This document shows positions 1-8,171 of a stretch of 64,000 nt of DNA, piece after piece (position 1 is the stretch's first letter; every line of letters begins with the position of its first letter). Below the pieces are notes generated by a model. It was given only the letters and a program-made list of their open reading frames with translations. It made no database searches and had not been told where the DNA came from. Made by a program: the position numbers and the translations under genes. Source of the stretch: Salinarchaeum laminariae (GTDB lineage: Archaea; Halobacteriota; Halobacteria; Halobacteriales; Salinarchaeaceae); assembly GCF_023204835.1 (NCBI RefSeq), contig NZ_CP096270.1:310001-374000 (forward strand). Direction: 5' to 3'.

Positions 1-41
1 GCTTCGACGTGCTCGTTTACGTCGTCCCACTGATCGGTCAT
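1..41 (-). CDS. Start of a gene cut by the left edge (possible HTH regulator)
   Basis: An ATG at 41 reads MTDQWDDVNEHVE leftward out of the window. An A/T-rich TATA-like stretch (about 66-77) lies about 30 nt upstream, as expected for a leaderless haloarchaeal gene. The opening resembles, from memory, a family of haloarchaeal ArsR-like winged-helix proteins that begin with a DDVNEHV segment. With 13 codons visible, the product is only a guess. Confidence 0.4.
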   Translation of the reverse strand, partial: MTDQWDDVNEHVE

Positions 42-239
42 ACTGAGTGCTACGGGGTGCAACGACAAATAATTTTCTAGGAAAACTATCCTTTCCCATA
101 ACTGCTCGTGCAGCGCTGTGGGCCCCTGCTCCGCTACCGAATCACGGTACCCCGGATGGTCGGCGAGCGCGGGATCGTAGCGTGGCCGCTCCACACTGTG
201 GTTCCCTCTACCCCGTCGTCGCGTCGGTCGTCGTTGCAG

Positions 240-1991
240 TTACGCCCCGCAATGCTCCCCGTCGCCGGCTGGCACCGTCGGTTGCATGACGACGATTCTG
301 GGGTTGTTCGTGTTCCGTGACGGCGGTTCGAGCCGAAGTGCGCGCTCGAAATTCGCTTCTGCGTCGCGCTGGAGATTCGGATCGCTCGGACCGAACTCGG
401 CGACGACCTCGTAGCCGGCCTCGCCGCCGAGCAGGGACCGGTAGAACGCGGTCCGGTTCGGCGAGACGACGGGATCCTCGAAGTAGCGCTCGTAGTGGAA
501 ACTCGAGAGCACGAGGTAATCGGTCCGGTGACAGCGCACGCGTTCGAGGACGCGCTCCTTGCGCTCGGCGGTGTGTCTGTCGTAGAGCGGGTCGATCGAG
601 GCCTGCGTGACGTTCGCGCCATCGGGCATCGAGGGGAGGTAGGTCGGTTTCGTGAGCAGCGTGACCTGCTCGCCATCGTCGATGTTCGCGTGGGTCCACT
701 TGGAGGCATCGCCGCGAGACGTGCTCCAGGCGACCGCGCCGCTGGCGGTGTAAAAGAGGGAGAGCAGGAGGACGATCGCCAGCACCGGTCCCGCAACGCG
801 ACGCACCGACGGACGACGCTCCGCGTCGATCGCCCAGCCACCGACGAGCCCGACGAACAGGGCGAGGAGCGGCACGATCAGCAGAATGCGGTTGTACTGC
901 GTACTCGAGGTGAACGAATCGACGAGGAAGAAGGTGACCGCGAACCCGAGCGGATAGAGCGTGAACCGACTGATTCGGTCCGTGACGGCGAGTAGACCGA
1001 CGCCGACCGTCGCGAGGATCGAGAGCGCCAGCAGCGGCACGCCCAGCGCGGTGACGAGATGACCGAGGTGGGCGATCCAGCCCGGCTCGTTGGCCGCGTA
1101 GAAGGTCGCACCGCCGGACTTGACGACGAAGTAACGGCCGATCTCCGCGGCGTAGCGGTCGGGACGGACGAGCAGTGACGGCGTCGTCGCCACGTACGTC
1201 GCGATCGCGAGCGCGGGATACCGAACGAGGTCGCGGAGGGCATCCTGGGTCAGCAGTTCCCGTGGTTCGTACCGTCGGAAGGCCAGGATCGCGACGACGA
1301 ATACGAGAACGCCCGCGGTCGCCTTCGTCGAGATCGCGAGTCCCGTCGCCGCGGCGCCGTAGAGCATGAATCGGTCTTCGCCGGTGTCGTAGTGATACGC
1401 GAGCAGCAGGAAGGTCCAGATCACGAAACAGGCCACGACCACGTCCTCCGTCGCGTACTTCGCCGTCAGGACGAAACCGAGTGTGACCGAGAGCGTCGCG
1501 GGGGCGAGCACGCCAGCCGGACGCCCGCCGAGTCGCCGCGCGAGCAGCCCGACGCCGAGCACCGTGAGGAGCCCGGCGGTCGCGGAGACGAAGCGGCCCG
1601 ACGTCACCAGCAGGTGGTAGGTGTCGAGTAGCTGCTGGTTCGCCGCGGCCCACTGGCCGCCGGCGGTGTACTGCGAGACGCGCTCGGCCTCGGCGAGTAC
1701 CGCGTCGATCTGGCCGGTGACGAACCAGTACGCGCCGATCGGAAGCAGGACGACGAGATAGGCGACGACGAGCAGCCAGATGTGGAGATTCCCGCCCTTC
1801 TTGAACTCGGTCATCCCGTAGGGCTCCTGGGCGATCGTCAGCGGCTGGGTCGTCGCTGCGATCTCGTCCGGGATGAACTGGTAGGGCTCGACGCGCCAGA
1901 TGCCGAGATAGAGAAGCACTGCGGCGACGGCGAGCACGCCGGCGAGCCAGGGGTTTTCCCTGACCGCACGCCGGATCCGGTCGCGATGCAT
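240..1991 (-). CDS. PMT/ArnT-like polytopic glycosyltransferase
   Basis: A 583-residue membrane protein predicted to move a sugar from a lipid-linked donor to an acceptor on the outer face of the membrane. The first membrane helix (about 17-31) is followed by a loop containing FIPDE (Asp42-Glu43), the acidic pair expected in the first external loop of GT-C enzymes. About ten more hydrophobic segments follow, and a soluble C-terminal domain starts near residue 430. The length fits the PMT-like (glycosyltransferase family 39/83) group. It points away from the partial gene at the left edge and ends before the UDP-GlcNAc cluster, so its link to that cluster is only by position. The acceptor is unknown. 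Confidence 0.8.
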   Translation of the reverse strand: MHRDRIRRAVRENPWLAGVLAVAAVLLYLGIWRVEPYQFIPDEIAATTQPLTIAQEPYGMTEFKKGGNLHIWLLVVAYLVVLLPIGAYWFVTGQIDAVLAEAERVSQYTAGGQWAAANQQLLDTYHLLVTSGRFVSATAGLLTVLGVGLLARRLGGRPAGVLAPATLSVTLGFVLTAKYATEDVVVACFVIWTFLLLAYHYDTGEDRFMLYGAAATGLAISTKATAGVLVFVVAILAFRRYEPRELLTQDALRDLVRYPALAIATYVATTPSLLVRPDRYAAEIGRYFVVKSGGATFYAANEPGWIAHLGHLVTALGVPLLALSILATVGVGLLAVTDRISRFTLYPLGFAVTFFLVDSFTSSTQYNRILLIVPLLALFVGLVGGWAIDAERRPSVRRVAGPVLAIVLLLSLFYTASGAVAWSTSRGDASKWTHANIDDGEQVTLLTKPTYLPSMPDGANVTQASIDPLYDRHTAERKERVLERVRCHRTDYLVLSSFHYERYFEDPVVSPNRTAFYRSLLGGEAGYEVVAEFGPSDPNLQRDAEANFERALRLEPPSRNTNNPRIVVMQPTVPAGDGEHCGA

Positions 1992-2170
1992 CTACCGCGG
2001 CGGAATCTCTACAGCCGTTTGAACGGATCGGTTCCGGTGTTTCGCGGACACCGGCGGTCGCGGAATTCCACCGTTTCGGGCCGTACTGAGGCCGATACCG
2101 CACGTTCGGGCTCGTCTCCGCCGCCACCCACAGGACTTATTACGGTTCCCAAAGAGGAGTGACTCACACA

Positions 2171-2299
2171 ATGAGTAACTCGGACGCCGACCGCGAGGAG
2201 CCCTCCGATGACGACCACCTCGCAGACGTCGACGCAGGCGCCGGCTGCACGGAGATCTGGGAGCACCTCTCCGAGCGACGCGCCGCTGCGGACGACTGA
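2171..2299 (+). CDS. Small conserved haloarchaeal acidic protein with CTEIWEHLSE motif
   Basis: A 42-residue ORF starting at ATG 2171 and ending TGA. The N-terminal half is very acidic (many Asp/Glu), and the C-terminal half has the motif GAGCTEIWEHLSERR. Very small haloarchaeal proteins with a single cysteine before EIWE are familiar, but I know of no function. It is divergent from the PMT-like gene (start 1991) and convergent with glmS, whose stop is at 2372. The region 2125-2150 upstream contains TTATTA and can serve as a promoter. It has no hydrophobic segment. Confidence 0.6.
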   Translation: MSNSDADREEPSDDDHLADVDAGAGCTEIWEHLSERRAAADD

Positions 2300-2371
2300 C
2301 CTGCCGTTCTCGCTGATCTCGCGCTCATCGACAGCACCGACGAGCGACCGTCGTCGAAAAAGACGCGCGCC

Positions 2372-4201
2372 CTACTCCACCGTCACGCTCTTTGCGAGGT
2401 TCCGTGGCTTGTCGATCGACCGATCCTTCGAGTCGGCCACGTAGTATGCGAACAGCTGCCAGTAGACGTTGGTGATCAGCGGTTCGAGCAGTCCGGCGTC
2501 GGGCACCGGCCACTCGACGTCGAGATACTGTCCCGCCCCGTCACCCGACGAAGCGCCGATCACCGGCGCTTCGCGCGCCTGCGCCTCCTTGACGTTGTTC
2601 AGCGTCTGCTCGGGTCGCGATCCCTCGGTTAGCACGGCCAAGACCGGCGTCTCGGGCGTCACGAGCGCGAGTGGCCCGTGTTTCAGCTCGCCCGCGGCGA
2701 ACCCTTCGGCATGGTCGTAGGAGATCTCCTTCAGCTTGAGCGCCCCCTCCAGCGCCACCGGGTGACCGAGCCAGCGCCCCACGAAGAAGAACGCGTCCGA
2801 ATCCGCCAGCTCCAGCGCGACCTCCTCGACGTCGTCCGTGCGATCGAGCACCTGCTGAACGGCGCCGGGGAGCCCGCGCAGATCCGAGAGCACCTCGCTC
2901 GCGCGATCGGAGGAGAGCGTCCCGCGCTGGCGGCCCAGCGCCACGGAGAGCATGGTCATCGTCGCGACCTGTGAGCAGAACGTCTTGGTCGCAGCGACGC
3001 CGATCTCGGGGCCGGCACGAATGAACAGGCTGTCGTCGACCTCCCGCGTGACGGTGCTCCCCAGCGTGTTCGTCACCGCCATCGTTCGCGCGCCCGCACG
3101 GCTCGCCTTTCGGATCGCCGCGAGCGTGTCCGCGGTCTCGCCGCTCTGGGTCACCGCAACGACGAGCGTGCGCCAGGGGTCCCGGCCGCCGTCGAACTCG
3201 TACTCGCTGGCGATCTCGACCGTCGCGCGGACGTCGGCCAGCTCCTCGACCAGCTCGGCGGCGTACCGTGCGGCGTAGTTCGACGTCCCCGCAGCGACGA
3301 ACTGGACCTCCTCGAGCGAGCCGACGTACTCGGCGGGCAGTTCGAGGTCGAGGTCGACGGTCCCCGCGTCGGGGTCAACGCGTCCGGAGAGCGCCTGTCG
3401 GAGCGCGGAGGGCTGCTCGTGGATCTCCTTGAGCATGTAGTGGTCGTAGCCGCCCTTCTCCGCGGCGTCGGCTTCCCACTCGAGCGTCTCCCGCTCGGGC
3501 TCGATGGGCTCGCCGTCGCGCTCGATCCGAACGTCGCCGGCGGTCTGGCCGTCGCTCGCACCGAGGATCGCCAGGTCGCCGTCCGCCAGATAGGTCACGT
3601 CGCGGGTGTGCTCCAGGAACGCCGTCACGTCGCTCGCAACGAATGCGCCGTCGTCGCCGTACCCGACGACGAGCGGGCTGTCCTGCCGAGTGGCGAACAG
3701 CGCGTCGACGCCCGCCATCGTCACGACGACCGCGAAGCTCCCCTCGAGTCGGCCGACCGCCCACTGGACGGCCGCCTTCGGCGACTTCCCATCGGCCAAT
3801 GCCGTCTCGATCAGATGCGGAACGACCTCGGTGTCGGTCTCGCTCGTGAACGCGTGGCCGGCCGCTTCCAACTCCGATTTGAGTTCGTCGTAGTTCTCGA
3901 CGATGCCGTTGTGGACGACCGCGACGTCCCCGGTGCAATCCGTGTGGGGATGCGCGTTCGCGTCCGTCGGCGGACCGTGGGTCGACCAGCGCGTGTGGCC
4001 GATTCCGCGGTACTGGTCGGCGGACTCGGGGAGCGCGTCCAGCAGCGCCGAGACCTCACCGGAGCGCTTGTAGACGTCCAGTGTTCCATTCGAGAGCGCG
4101 ACGCCAGCCGAGTCGTAGCCCCTGTACTCCAGGTTCTGGAGCCCCTCGGTGACCAGTGGGAGAGCGCGCTGCGCGCCGTTGTAGCCGACGATTCCACACA
4201 T
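2372..4201 (-). CDS. glmS: Glutamine--fructose-6-phosphate aminotransferase (isomerizing)
   Basis: GlmS makes glucosamine-6-phosphate from fructose-6-phosphate and glutamine, the entry step to UDP-GlcNAc. The chosen ATG at 4201 gives MCGIVGYNG, so Cys2 becomes the N-terminal nucleophile of the class II glutamine amidotransferase domain (about 1-230). Two SIS sugar-isomerase domains follow, with AAGTSNYAARYA and TQSGETADTLA, and the C-terminus PRNLAKSVTVE is the family's conserved tail. The length of 609 residues equals the bacterial enzyme. The upstream GlmU-like gene stops at 4203, one base before this start, so the two are co-transcribed and probably translationally coupled. A longer reading frame into that gene is excluded because the catalytic Cys must be residue 2. 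Confidence 0.97.
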   Translation of the reverse strand: MCGIVGYNGAQRALPLVTEGLQNLEYRGYDSAGVALSNGTLDVYKRSGEVSALLDALPESADQYRGIGHTRWSTHGPPTDANAHPHTDCTGDVAVVHNGIVENYDELKSELEAAGHAFTSETDTEVVPHLIETALADGKSPKAAVQWAVGRLEGSFAVVVTMAGVDALFATRQDSPLVVGYGDDGAFVASDVTAFLEHTRDVTYLADGDLAILGASDGQTAGDVRIERDGEPIEPERETLEWEADAAEKGGYDHYMLKEIHEQPSALRQALSGRVDPDAGTVDLDLELPAEYVGSLEEVQFVAAGTSNYAARYAAELVEELADVRATVEIASEYEFDGGRDPWRTLVVAVTQSGETADTLAAIRKASRAGARTMAVTNTLGSTVTREVDDSLFIRAGPEIGVAATKTFCSQVATMTMLSVALGRQRGTLSSDRASEVLSDLRGLPGAVQQVLDRTDDVEEVALELADSDAFFFVGRWLGHPVALEGALKLKEISYDHAEGFAAGELKHGPLALVTPETPVLAVLTEGSRPEQTLNNVKEAQAREAPVIGASSGDGAGQYLDVEWPVPDAGLLEPLITNVYWQLFAYYVADSKDRSIDKPRNLAKSVTVE

Positions 4202-4202
4202 G

Positions 4203-5393
4203 CTACCCCCTCCGGATCTGCGTTCCCTGCTCGACCGTCCCGCTCGCGCTCGCGCCGGGCGCAACGTCGACCTCGTCGTAGAGGATCGCACCGGGCGCAA
4301 GCACCGCACCACCCCCGACGTGTGCGTTGTCGCCGACGACGCCGCCGAGCCGAACGTCCTCGTGAACGTTCCCCTCGACGATCACCGTCGCGTCGCCACC
4401 TGGGACCGTCGCGTTCGCACCGACGGTCGCATTGGCGCCGACGACGCAGTCACGGACGACCGCGCCCGGACCGATCGTCGCGTCCGGGAAGATCACCGAT
4501 CGCTCGACGACGGCGTTCGCGCCGATGCTCGCGTTGTCGGCGATCGTCGCGCCCCGTCCGACTGTCGCGTTCGGTCCGACCCGAGCGCCGGCAGCGAGGT
4601 GAGCAGCCTGGGCGACGGTCGCGCTCTCCGCGACGGATCCCTCGATGCCGCCGCCGGATCGGTCGAGCATCCGGCCCGTAACAGATAGCAGGTCCCAGAG
4701 GTGCGTGACGTCGAGCCAGAGTCCGTCGTAACGAACGGCCCGAACCGCACCGTCGTCGATCGCCCCGGCGATCGCCGCGGTGATCGACTGCTCGCCGTCC
4801 GCGCCGGTCGGCGTCGCCCGGATCGCCTCGAAGACGTCCGGCGTGAACCCGTAGACGCCGGCGTTGATCAGCTCCGACGGTGGCTCGCGCTCGGGCTTCT
4901 CGATCAGATCGACGACCAGATCGTTCTCGACGGTGACGACGCCGTACTCTGCGGGGGTCGGCGAGCGTGACACCGCCATCGCAATCTCGTCGCTGCCGGA
5001 TCCCTCACCGCTCTCGCCGAGCGTCCTGCGAACCGACTCGACGGCAGAGGGCTCGATGATCCGGTCGCCGTTGAGCACGAGGAATGGACCGTCGACGAAC
5101 GGCTCGGCCTGGAGCACGGCGTGGCCGGTGCCGAGCTGGGTCTCCTGGACCGCGTATTCGATCTCGACGCCCCAGTCGTCGCCATCGCCGAAGTGGGTCT
5201 GGATGCGGTCGCGCTCGTACCCGACCACGAAGACGACGCGGTCGATGCCCGCGTCCGCGACGGCCTCGAGCACGTACTCGAGCAGGGGGCGATCCGCGAT
5301 CGGAAGCATCGGCTTCGGTCGCCGGTTCGTCAGTGGCTCCAGCCGACGGCCCTCGCCAGCGGCGAGGATCACTGCCGTCGTCTCGTCAGTCAT
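4203..5393 (-). CDS. GlmU-like sugar-1-phosphate nucleotidyltransferase, copy 1
   Basis: A 396-residue protein with an N-terminal nucleotidyltransferase domain and a C-terminal left-handed beta-helix. The pyrophosphorylase signature ILAAGEGRRLEPLT followed by KPMLPI is at residues 9-31, and LNGDRI is the metal/nucleotide site. From about residue 240 there are hexapeptide repeats (ATVGRGATIADNASIG). The start at ATG 5393 is favoured over in-frame upstream codons because the signature lies ten residues in. Unlike copy 2 (6833-8071) it lacks the NFGAGT...N segment typical of an acetyltransferase site, so it may be only a UTP (or dTTP):sugar-1-P transferase. It is directly upstream of glmS. Confidence 0.88.
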   Translation of the reverse strand: MTDETTAVILAAGEGRRLEPLTNRRPKPMLPIADRPLLEYVLEAVADAGIDRVVFVVGYERDRIQTHFGDGDDWGVEIEYAVQETQLGTGHAVLQAEPFVDGPFLVLNGDRIIEPSAVESVRRTLGESGEGSGSDEIAMAVSRSPTPAEYGVVTVENDLVVDLIEKPEREPPSELINAGVYGFTPDVFEAIRATPTGADGEQSITAAIAGAIDDGAVRAVRYDGLWLDVTHLWDLLSVTGRMLDRSGGGIEGSVAESATVAQAAHLAAGARVGPNATVGRGATIADNASIGANAVVERSVIFPDATIGPGAVVRDCVVGANATVGANATVPGGDATVIVEGNVHEDVRLGGVVGDNAHVGGGAVLAPGAILYDEVDVAPGASASGTVEQGTQIRRG

Positions 5394-5563
5394 GCCAGTT
5401 CGTATCGCTGGCGCACACTTGAATACACCGTCGACCGGTGGCCGTTCGGGGCTGCTGTCGCTCACACCCAGCCCAGAAGAGTGGGTTCGACCTCGGAATG
5501 TGTCAGATCATCCAGCCATTCGGTCGATCCCGCAGAAGGAGGCGTCGAAACGACAACCGTTGG

Positions 5564-6013
5564 TCATGGCGCGGAGGCCGCCGTGTCGCCAGCATCCGGA
5601 TCGAACGGGAGGTTGATGACCAGTTCGTCGAACCAGACGACAGGGCGCTTGCTCTGGCCGTCCTCCTCGAAGAAGATGATGCCTAGCTGGGCGAGTCGAC
5701 TGAGTTCCTCGTGGACGTTCTTGACGTCTCTATCGACGACCCGTGCGGTCTCGTTGATACTGGATGGTTCCTCTCGCCGGATAGCTTTGATGAGATCGAG
5801 GACGCGTGGCGTCAGCGTCTCCATGAGGTCATCGTAGCTAGTGAACGAGAGCGTCGGCGTGGAATCGGCCTCGCTGCCACGTTCGAGATCCTTGATGCCA
5901 GTGAGTACGTCGTCATAAAATTCACTAGAACTGGTGACGGTTACGACGAGGGTGGATTCGCCCCGGAGCTGTTCACGCTCCATCGGGTGCAGCGGTGGCG
6001 TTGAATCAGTCAT
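5564..6013 (-). CDS. HVO_A0114-like winged-helix protein, antitoxin of a TumE-type pair
   Basis: A 149-residue probable DNA-binding protein. Residues 65-125 form a winged helix-turn-helix (RVLDLIKAI, then SSINETARVVDRDVKNVHEE and a wing ending PVVWFDELVI). Such proteins are annotated in haloarchaea as the HVO_A0114 family and occur next to TumE/DUF6516 genes, where they are thought to be the antitoxin. The gene for the TumE-like protein lies just upstream on the same strand (stop at 6037, 23 nt from this ATG). The expected role is neutralising the partner and repressing the operon. Alternative: a stand-alone regulator. The pair sits inside the UDP-GlcNAc cluster. Confidence 0.82.
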   Translation of the reverse strand: MTDSTPPLHPMEREQLRGESTLVVTVTSSSEFYDDVLTGIKDLERGSEADSTPTLSFTSYDDLMETLTPRVLDLIKAIRREEPSSINETARVVDRDVKNVHEELSRLAQLGIIFFEEDGQSKRPVVWFDELVINLPFDPDAGDTAASAP

Positions 6014-6036
6014 GGTATCACCGTGGTGGGGTGGCT

Positions 6037-6339
6037 TCAGTTGACCTCGAATTCCAATTTCGGAATTTCGCTCCAGAACCGTTCCCAGAGTTCGACCATC
6101 CCGGGGAACGTGACGTTGGTTGGTTCGGGATCCGGTGCGACGTGCAGTTCGTGCCCTTTGGTGTCCTCATGTGAGTTGTCGTACCTGCGAATCGTGCCGT
6201 CTTCGAGTGTGCGGGGCAGATCCGGCTCCGTGTCACCGTAGTGGAGTTTGTAGGCCCATCCAGACGGGTACGCCTCACGATCTGTCCGCATGCAGAACAC
6301 GCGGACGACGGTCCCCGTCGGGGTACTTTCTCCCCTCAC
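6037..6339 (-). CDS. TumE/DUF6516-like toxin of a toxin-antitoxin pair
   Basis: A 100-residue protein with the family landmarks YPSGWAYKLHYG, IRRYDNSHE..KGHE and FPGMVELWERFW. These match the TumE (DUF6516) group paired with HVO_A0114-like antitoxins. The start is GTG at 6339; a stop codon precedes it immediately, so no longer form is possible, and the N-terminus is short before the TVVRVF strand. The toxin gene comes first and the antitoxin second. Two short inverted repeats (6367-6382 and 6385-6402) lie upstream and could be autoregulatory sites. The biochemical target of this family is not known to me. Confidence 0.8.
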   Translation of the reverse strand: MRGESTPTGTVVRVFCMRTDREAYPSGWAYKLHYGDTEPDLPRTLEDGTIRRYDNSHEDTKGHELHVAPDPEPTNVTFPGMVELWERFWSEIPKLEFEVN

Positions 6340-6366
6340 TCACGCCATCCAGGTCATCACCGGTCA

Positions 6367-6382
6367 CCGAGGCCATCCTCGG
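6367..6382. promoter_or_regulatory. Inverted repeat CCGAGG-CCAT-CCTCGG
   Basis: Perfect 6-bp arms around a 4-nt spacer, in the divergent intergenic space between the TumE-like gene (start 6339) and the DUF433 relic (start 6477). Position and symmetry suit an operator for toxin-antitoxin autoregulation; this is inference. Confidence 0.4.
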
Positions 6383-6384
6383 CC

Positions 6385-6402
6385 ATTGGTACGCAGACCA
6401 AT
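6385..6402. promoter_or_regulatory. Inverted repeat ATTGGT-ACGCAG-ACCAAT
   Basis: Perfect 6-bp arms and a 6-nt spacer, starting 3 bp after the first inverted repeat. Two adjacent palindromes in a divergent promoter suggest a control region for one or both toxin-antitoxin-type genes. Confidence 0.4.
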
Positions 6403-6476
6403 GAAATAAGCGTGCTGGTCGAGGGGCCCCTGAGAGTCCGGCGCAACCTATGTGTCGAGACGAACAACGATTGCCT

Positions 6477-6766
6477 ATGACGGGCTCCGGGACGCCATCA
6501 GACGTCGACGTGCCACGAATCGTCAATACCGAGGGTGTTCTTGGCGGCGACCCACGCATCGACGGGACGCGAATCGGCGTCTTTCCCGTCTACCAACGTT
6601 ACGTCGTGGGCGACGAGGATCCCAATGCTATCGCCAGCGGCTCGACATTTCGGCCGCCGAAGTCCACGCCGCGCTGGTGTACGCCTTTCAGAACGGCGAA
6701 GAGATCCGTGCCATCGAGGAGCGCGAGCCGGATCTCCCTGGTCGCCGCGTCACACCGGACGACTAG
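6477..6766 (+). pseudogene. DUF433 (antitoxin-like) gene with a single-base frameshift
   Basis: The first half reads GGDPRIDGTRIGVFPVYQRYV from ATG 6477, the DUF433 core often paired with DUF5615 PIN-like toxins. Near 6635-6640 the frame breaks. The continuation RLDISAAEVHAALVYAF..EEIRAIEERE lies in another frame and ends at TAG 6766. Restoring one base after the GCC codon gives ALA-GLU-ARG-LEU-ASP, the normal family sequence, so a single-base deletion explains it. No DUF5615 partner follows; the next gene is GlmU-like copy 2 on the other strand. It may be a true pseudogene or a sequencing error. Confidence 0.75.
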
Positions 6767-6832
6767 TTCTAGCGATATCGGCACGTACGACCGATCATGG
6801 AACAACAATGAGCCAGTATTTCGCGACTGAAC

Positions 6833-8071
6833 TCACTCCCGTCCGCGATCCCGGCGCACCGTCTCTCCAGGCTCCGTCGCGGCGCCCGTTCCGAGCACCA
6901 CACCGGCGTTCAGACTCGTGTCGATCCCGGTCTTCGCGCCATCACCGAGCACCACCCCGAGCTTCCGGCGACCGGTATCGACGGCCTCGCCCTTGACGCG
7001 CATCCTGACGTTGGCGTCGTCGTGTCGCAAATTCGCGACGACGGTCCCCGCACCGAAGTTCACGTCTCGGCCGAGCACGGAGTCGCCGACGTAGGAGAGG
7101 TGCGCAGCGTGGGCGCCGGCCATCAGCACCGAGTTCTTGACCTCGACCCCGTTGCCGACGCGGACGTCCGGACCGAGCACCGTGGCACCGCGGACGTACG
7201 CGTTCGGACCGACGTCCGCACCGGAACGGATCACGACAGGCCCCTCGACGTAGGCACCCGAACGAACGCGGGCACCGTTTTCGACGACGACCGGGCCGTG
7301 GAGATCCGCGCCGTCCTCGACGGTGCCATCGATCAGCTGTTCTGAAGAACTGTCGCCGTCCAGCTCTCCAAGCACCGTCTCGGTCGCGGTGAGGAGGTCC
7401 CAGGGCCGACCGACATCGAGCCAGGTGCCGTCGTACTCCACGGCGGCGATCTCCGCGCCGTCGTCGAGGAGCAACTCGATGGAGTCGGTGATCTCGAACT
7501 CGCCACGGGGGCTCTCCGTCGTGCGATCGATTGCGTCGAAGATCGACGGCTCGAAGGCGTAGACGCCGACGTTGCCGAGATCCGATGGCGGGTCGTCGGG
7601 TTTCTCGACGATCCCCTCGACGCGGGCAGTACCCGTGCTCGCTGCGTCCCAGTCAACGTCGACGACGCCGTACTCCGTCGGATTCGGCACCGTCGTCACC
7701 GTCAACGCGTGGCCCTCGGTCGCAGCGAGCCGTTCGAACAGGGCGTCGTCGAGCACGAGATCGCCGTTGCAGACGATGAACCGATCGTCGACGACGTCGG
7801 CTGCACGGCCGACGGCGTGGGCCGTTCCCTTGCGCTGGCGCTGCTCGACGTACTCGACGGGCGCTCCGTCGAAGGTATCCCCGATCGCTTCGCGGATTGC
7901 GTCGCCTCGGTAGCCCACGACCAGCACGAACCGATCGACGTGGGGCGAGCACTGTCCCATCGTTCGTTCGAGCAGCGTCGTCGTGCCGACCGGAAGCAGG
8001 GGTTTCGGTCGTTCGTCGGTCAGCGGGCGCATTCGCGTTCCCTTGCCCGCGGCGACGATGACGGCATCCAT
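6833..8071 (-). CDS. glmU: GlmU-like bifunctional nucleotidyltransferase/acetyltransferase, copy 2
   Basis: A 412-residue enzyme expected to acetylate GlcN-1-P and/or couple UTP to GlcNAc-1-P. Residues 1-30 carry AAGKGTRMRPLT and RPKPLLPVG; CNGDLVLDD is the nucleotide/metal site. The C-terminal beta-helix begins near residue 245 with hexapeptides such as GARVRSGAYVEGPVVIRSGA. It contains NFGAGTVVANLRHDD and the tail KTGIDTSLNAGVVLGTG, found in archaeal bifunctional Sulfolobus-type enzymes. That makes this the better GlmU candidate of the two copies. glmM lies 100 bp upstream on the same strand. Confidence 0.88.
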   Translation of the reverse strand: MDAVIVAAGKGTRMRPLTDERPKPLLPVGTTTLLERTMGQCSPHVDRFVLVVGYRGDAIREAIGDTFDGAPVEYVEQRQRKGTAHAVGRAADVVDDRFIVCNGDLVLDDALFERLAATEGHALTVTTVPNPTEYGVVDVDWDAASTGTARVEGIVEKPDDPPSDLGNVGVYAFEPSIFDAIDRTTESPRGEFEITDSIELLLDDGAEIAAVEYDGTWLDVGRPWDLLTATETVLGELDGDSSSEQLIDGTVEDGADLHGPVVVENGARVRSGAYVEGPVVIRSGADVGPNAYVRGATVLGPDVRVGNGVEVKNSVLMAGAHAAHLSYVGDSVLGRDVNFGAGTVVANLRHDDANVRMRVKGEAVDTGRRKLGVVLGDGAKTGIDTSLNAGVVLGTGAATEPGETVRRDRGRE

Positions 8072-8171
8072 GGAAGAGCGTATTCGTGGGTCGCCGTAAA
8101 ACGGTTCGGCTCCGCGGTGCGGATCTCGTCCCAGCGATCGGGCTATCGCCCCGGTCGCGGCCGCAGCCCAA

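Noticed and set aside
208..2127. Long minus-strand frame overlapping the PMT-like gene
   Set aside because: Arg/Gly-rich shadow frame of the high-GC membrane gene in another frame; no family pattern.
3419..4681. Long plus-strand frame across glmS and GlmU-like copy 1
   Set aside because: Antisense shadow of two well-supported genes; composition unnatural (Val/Arg-rich).
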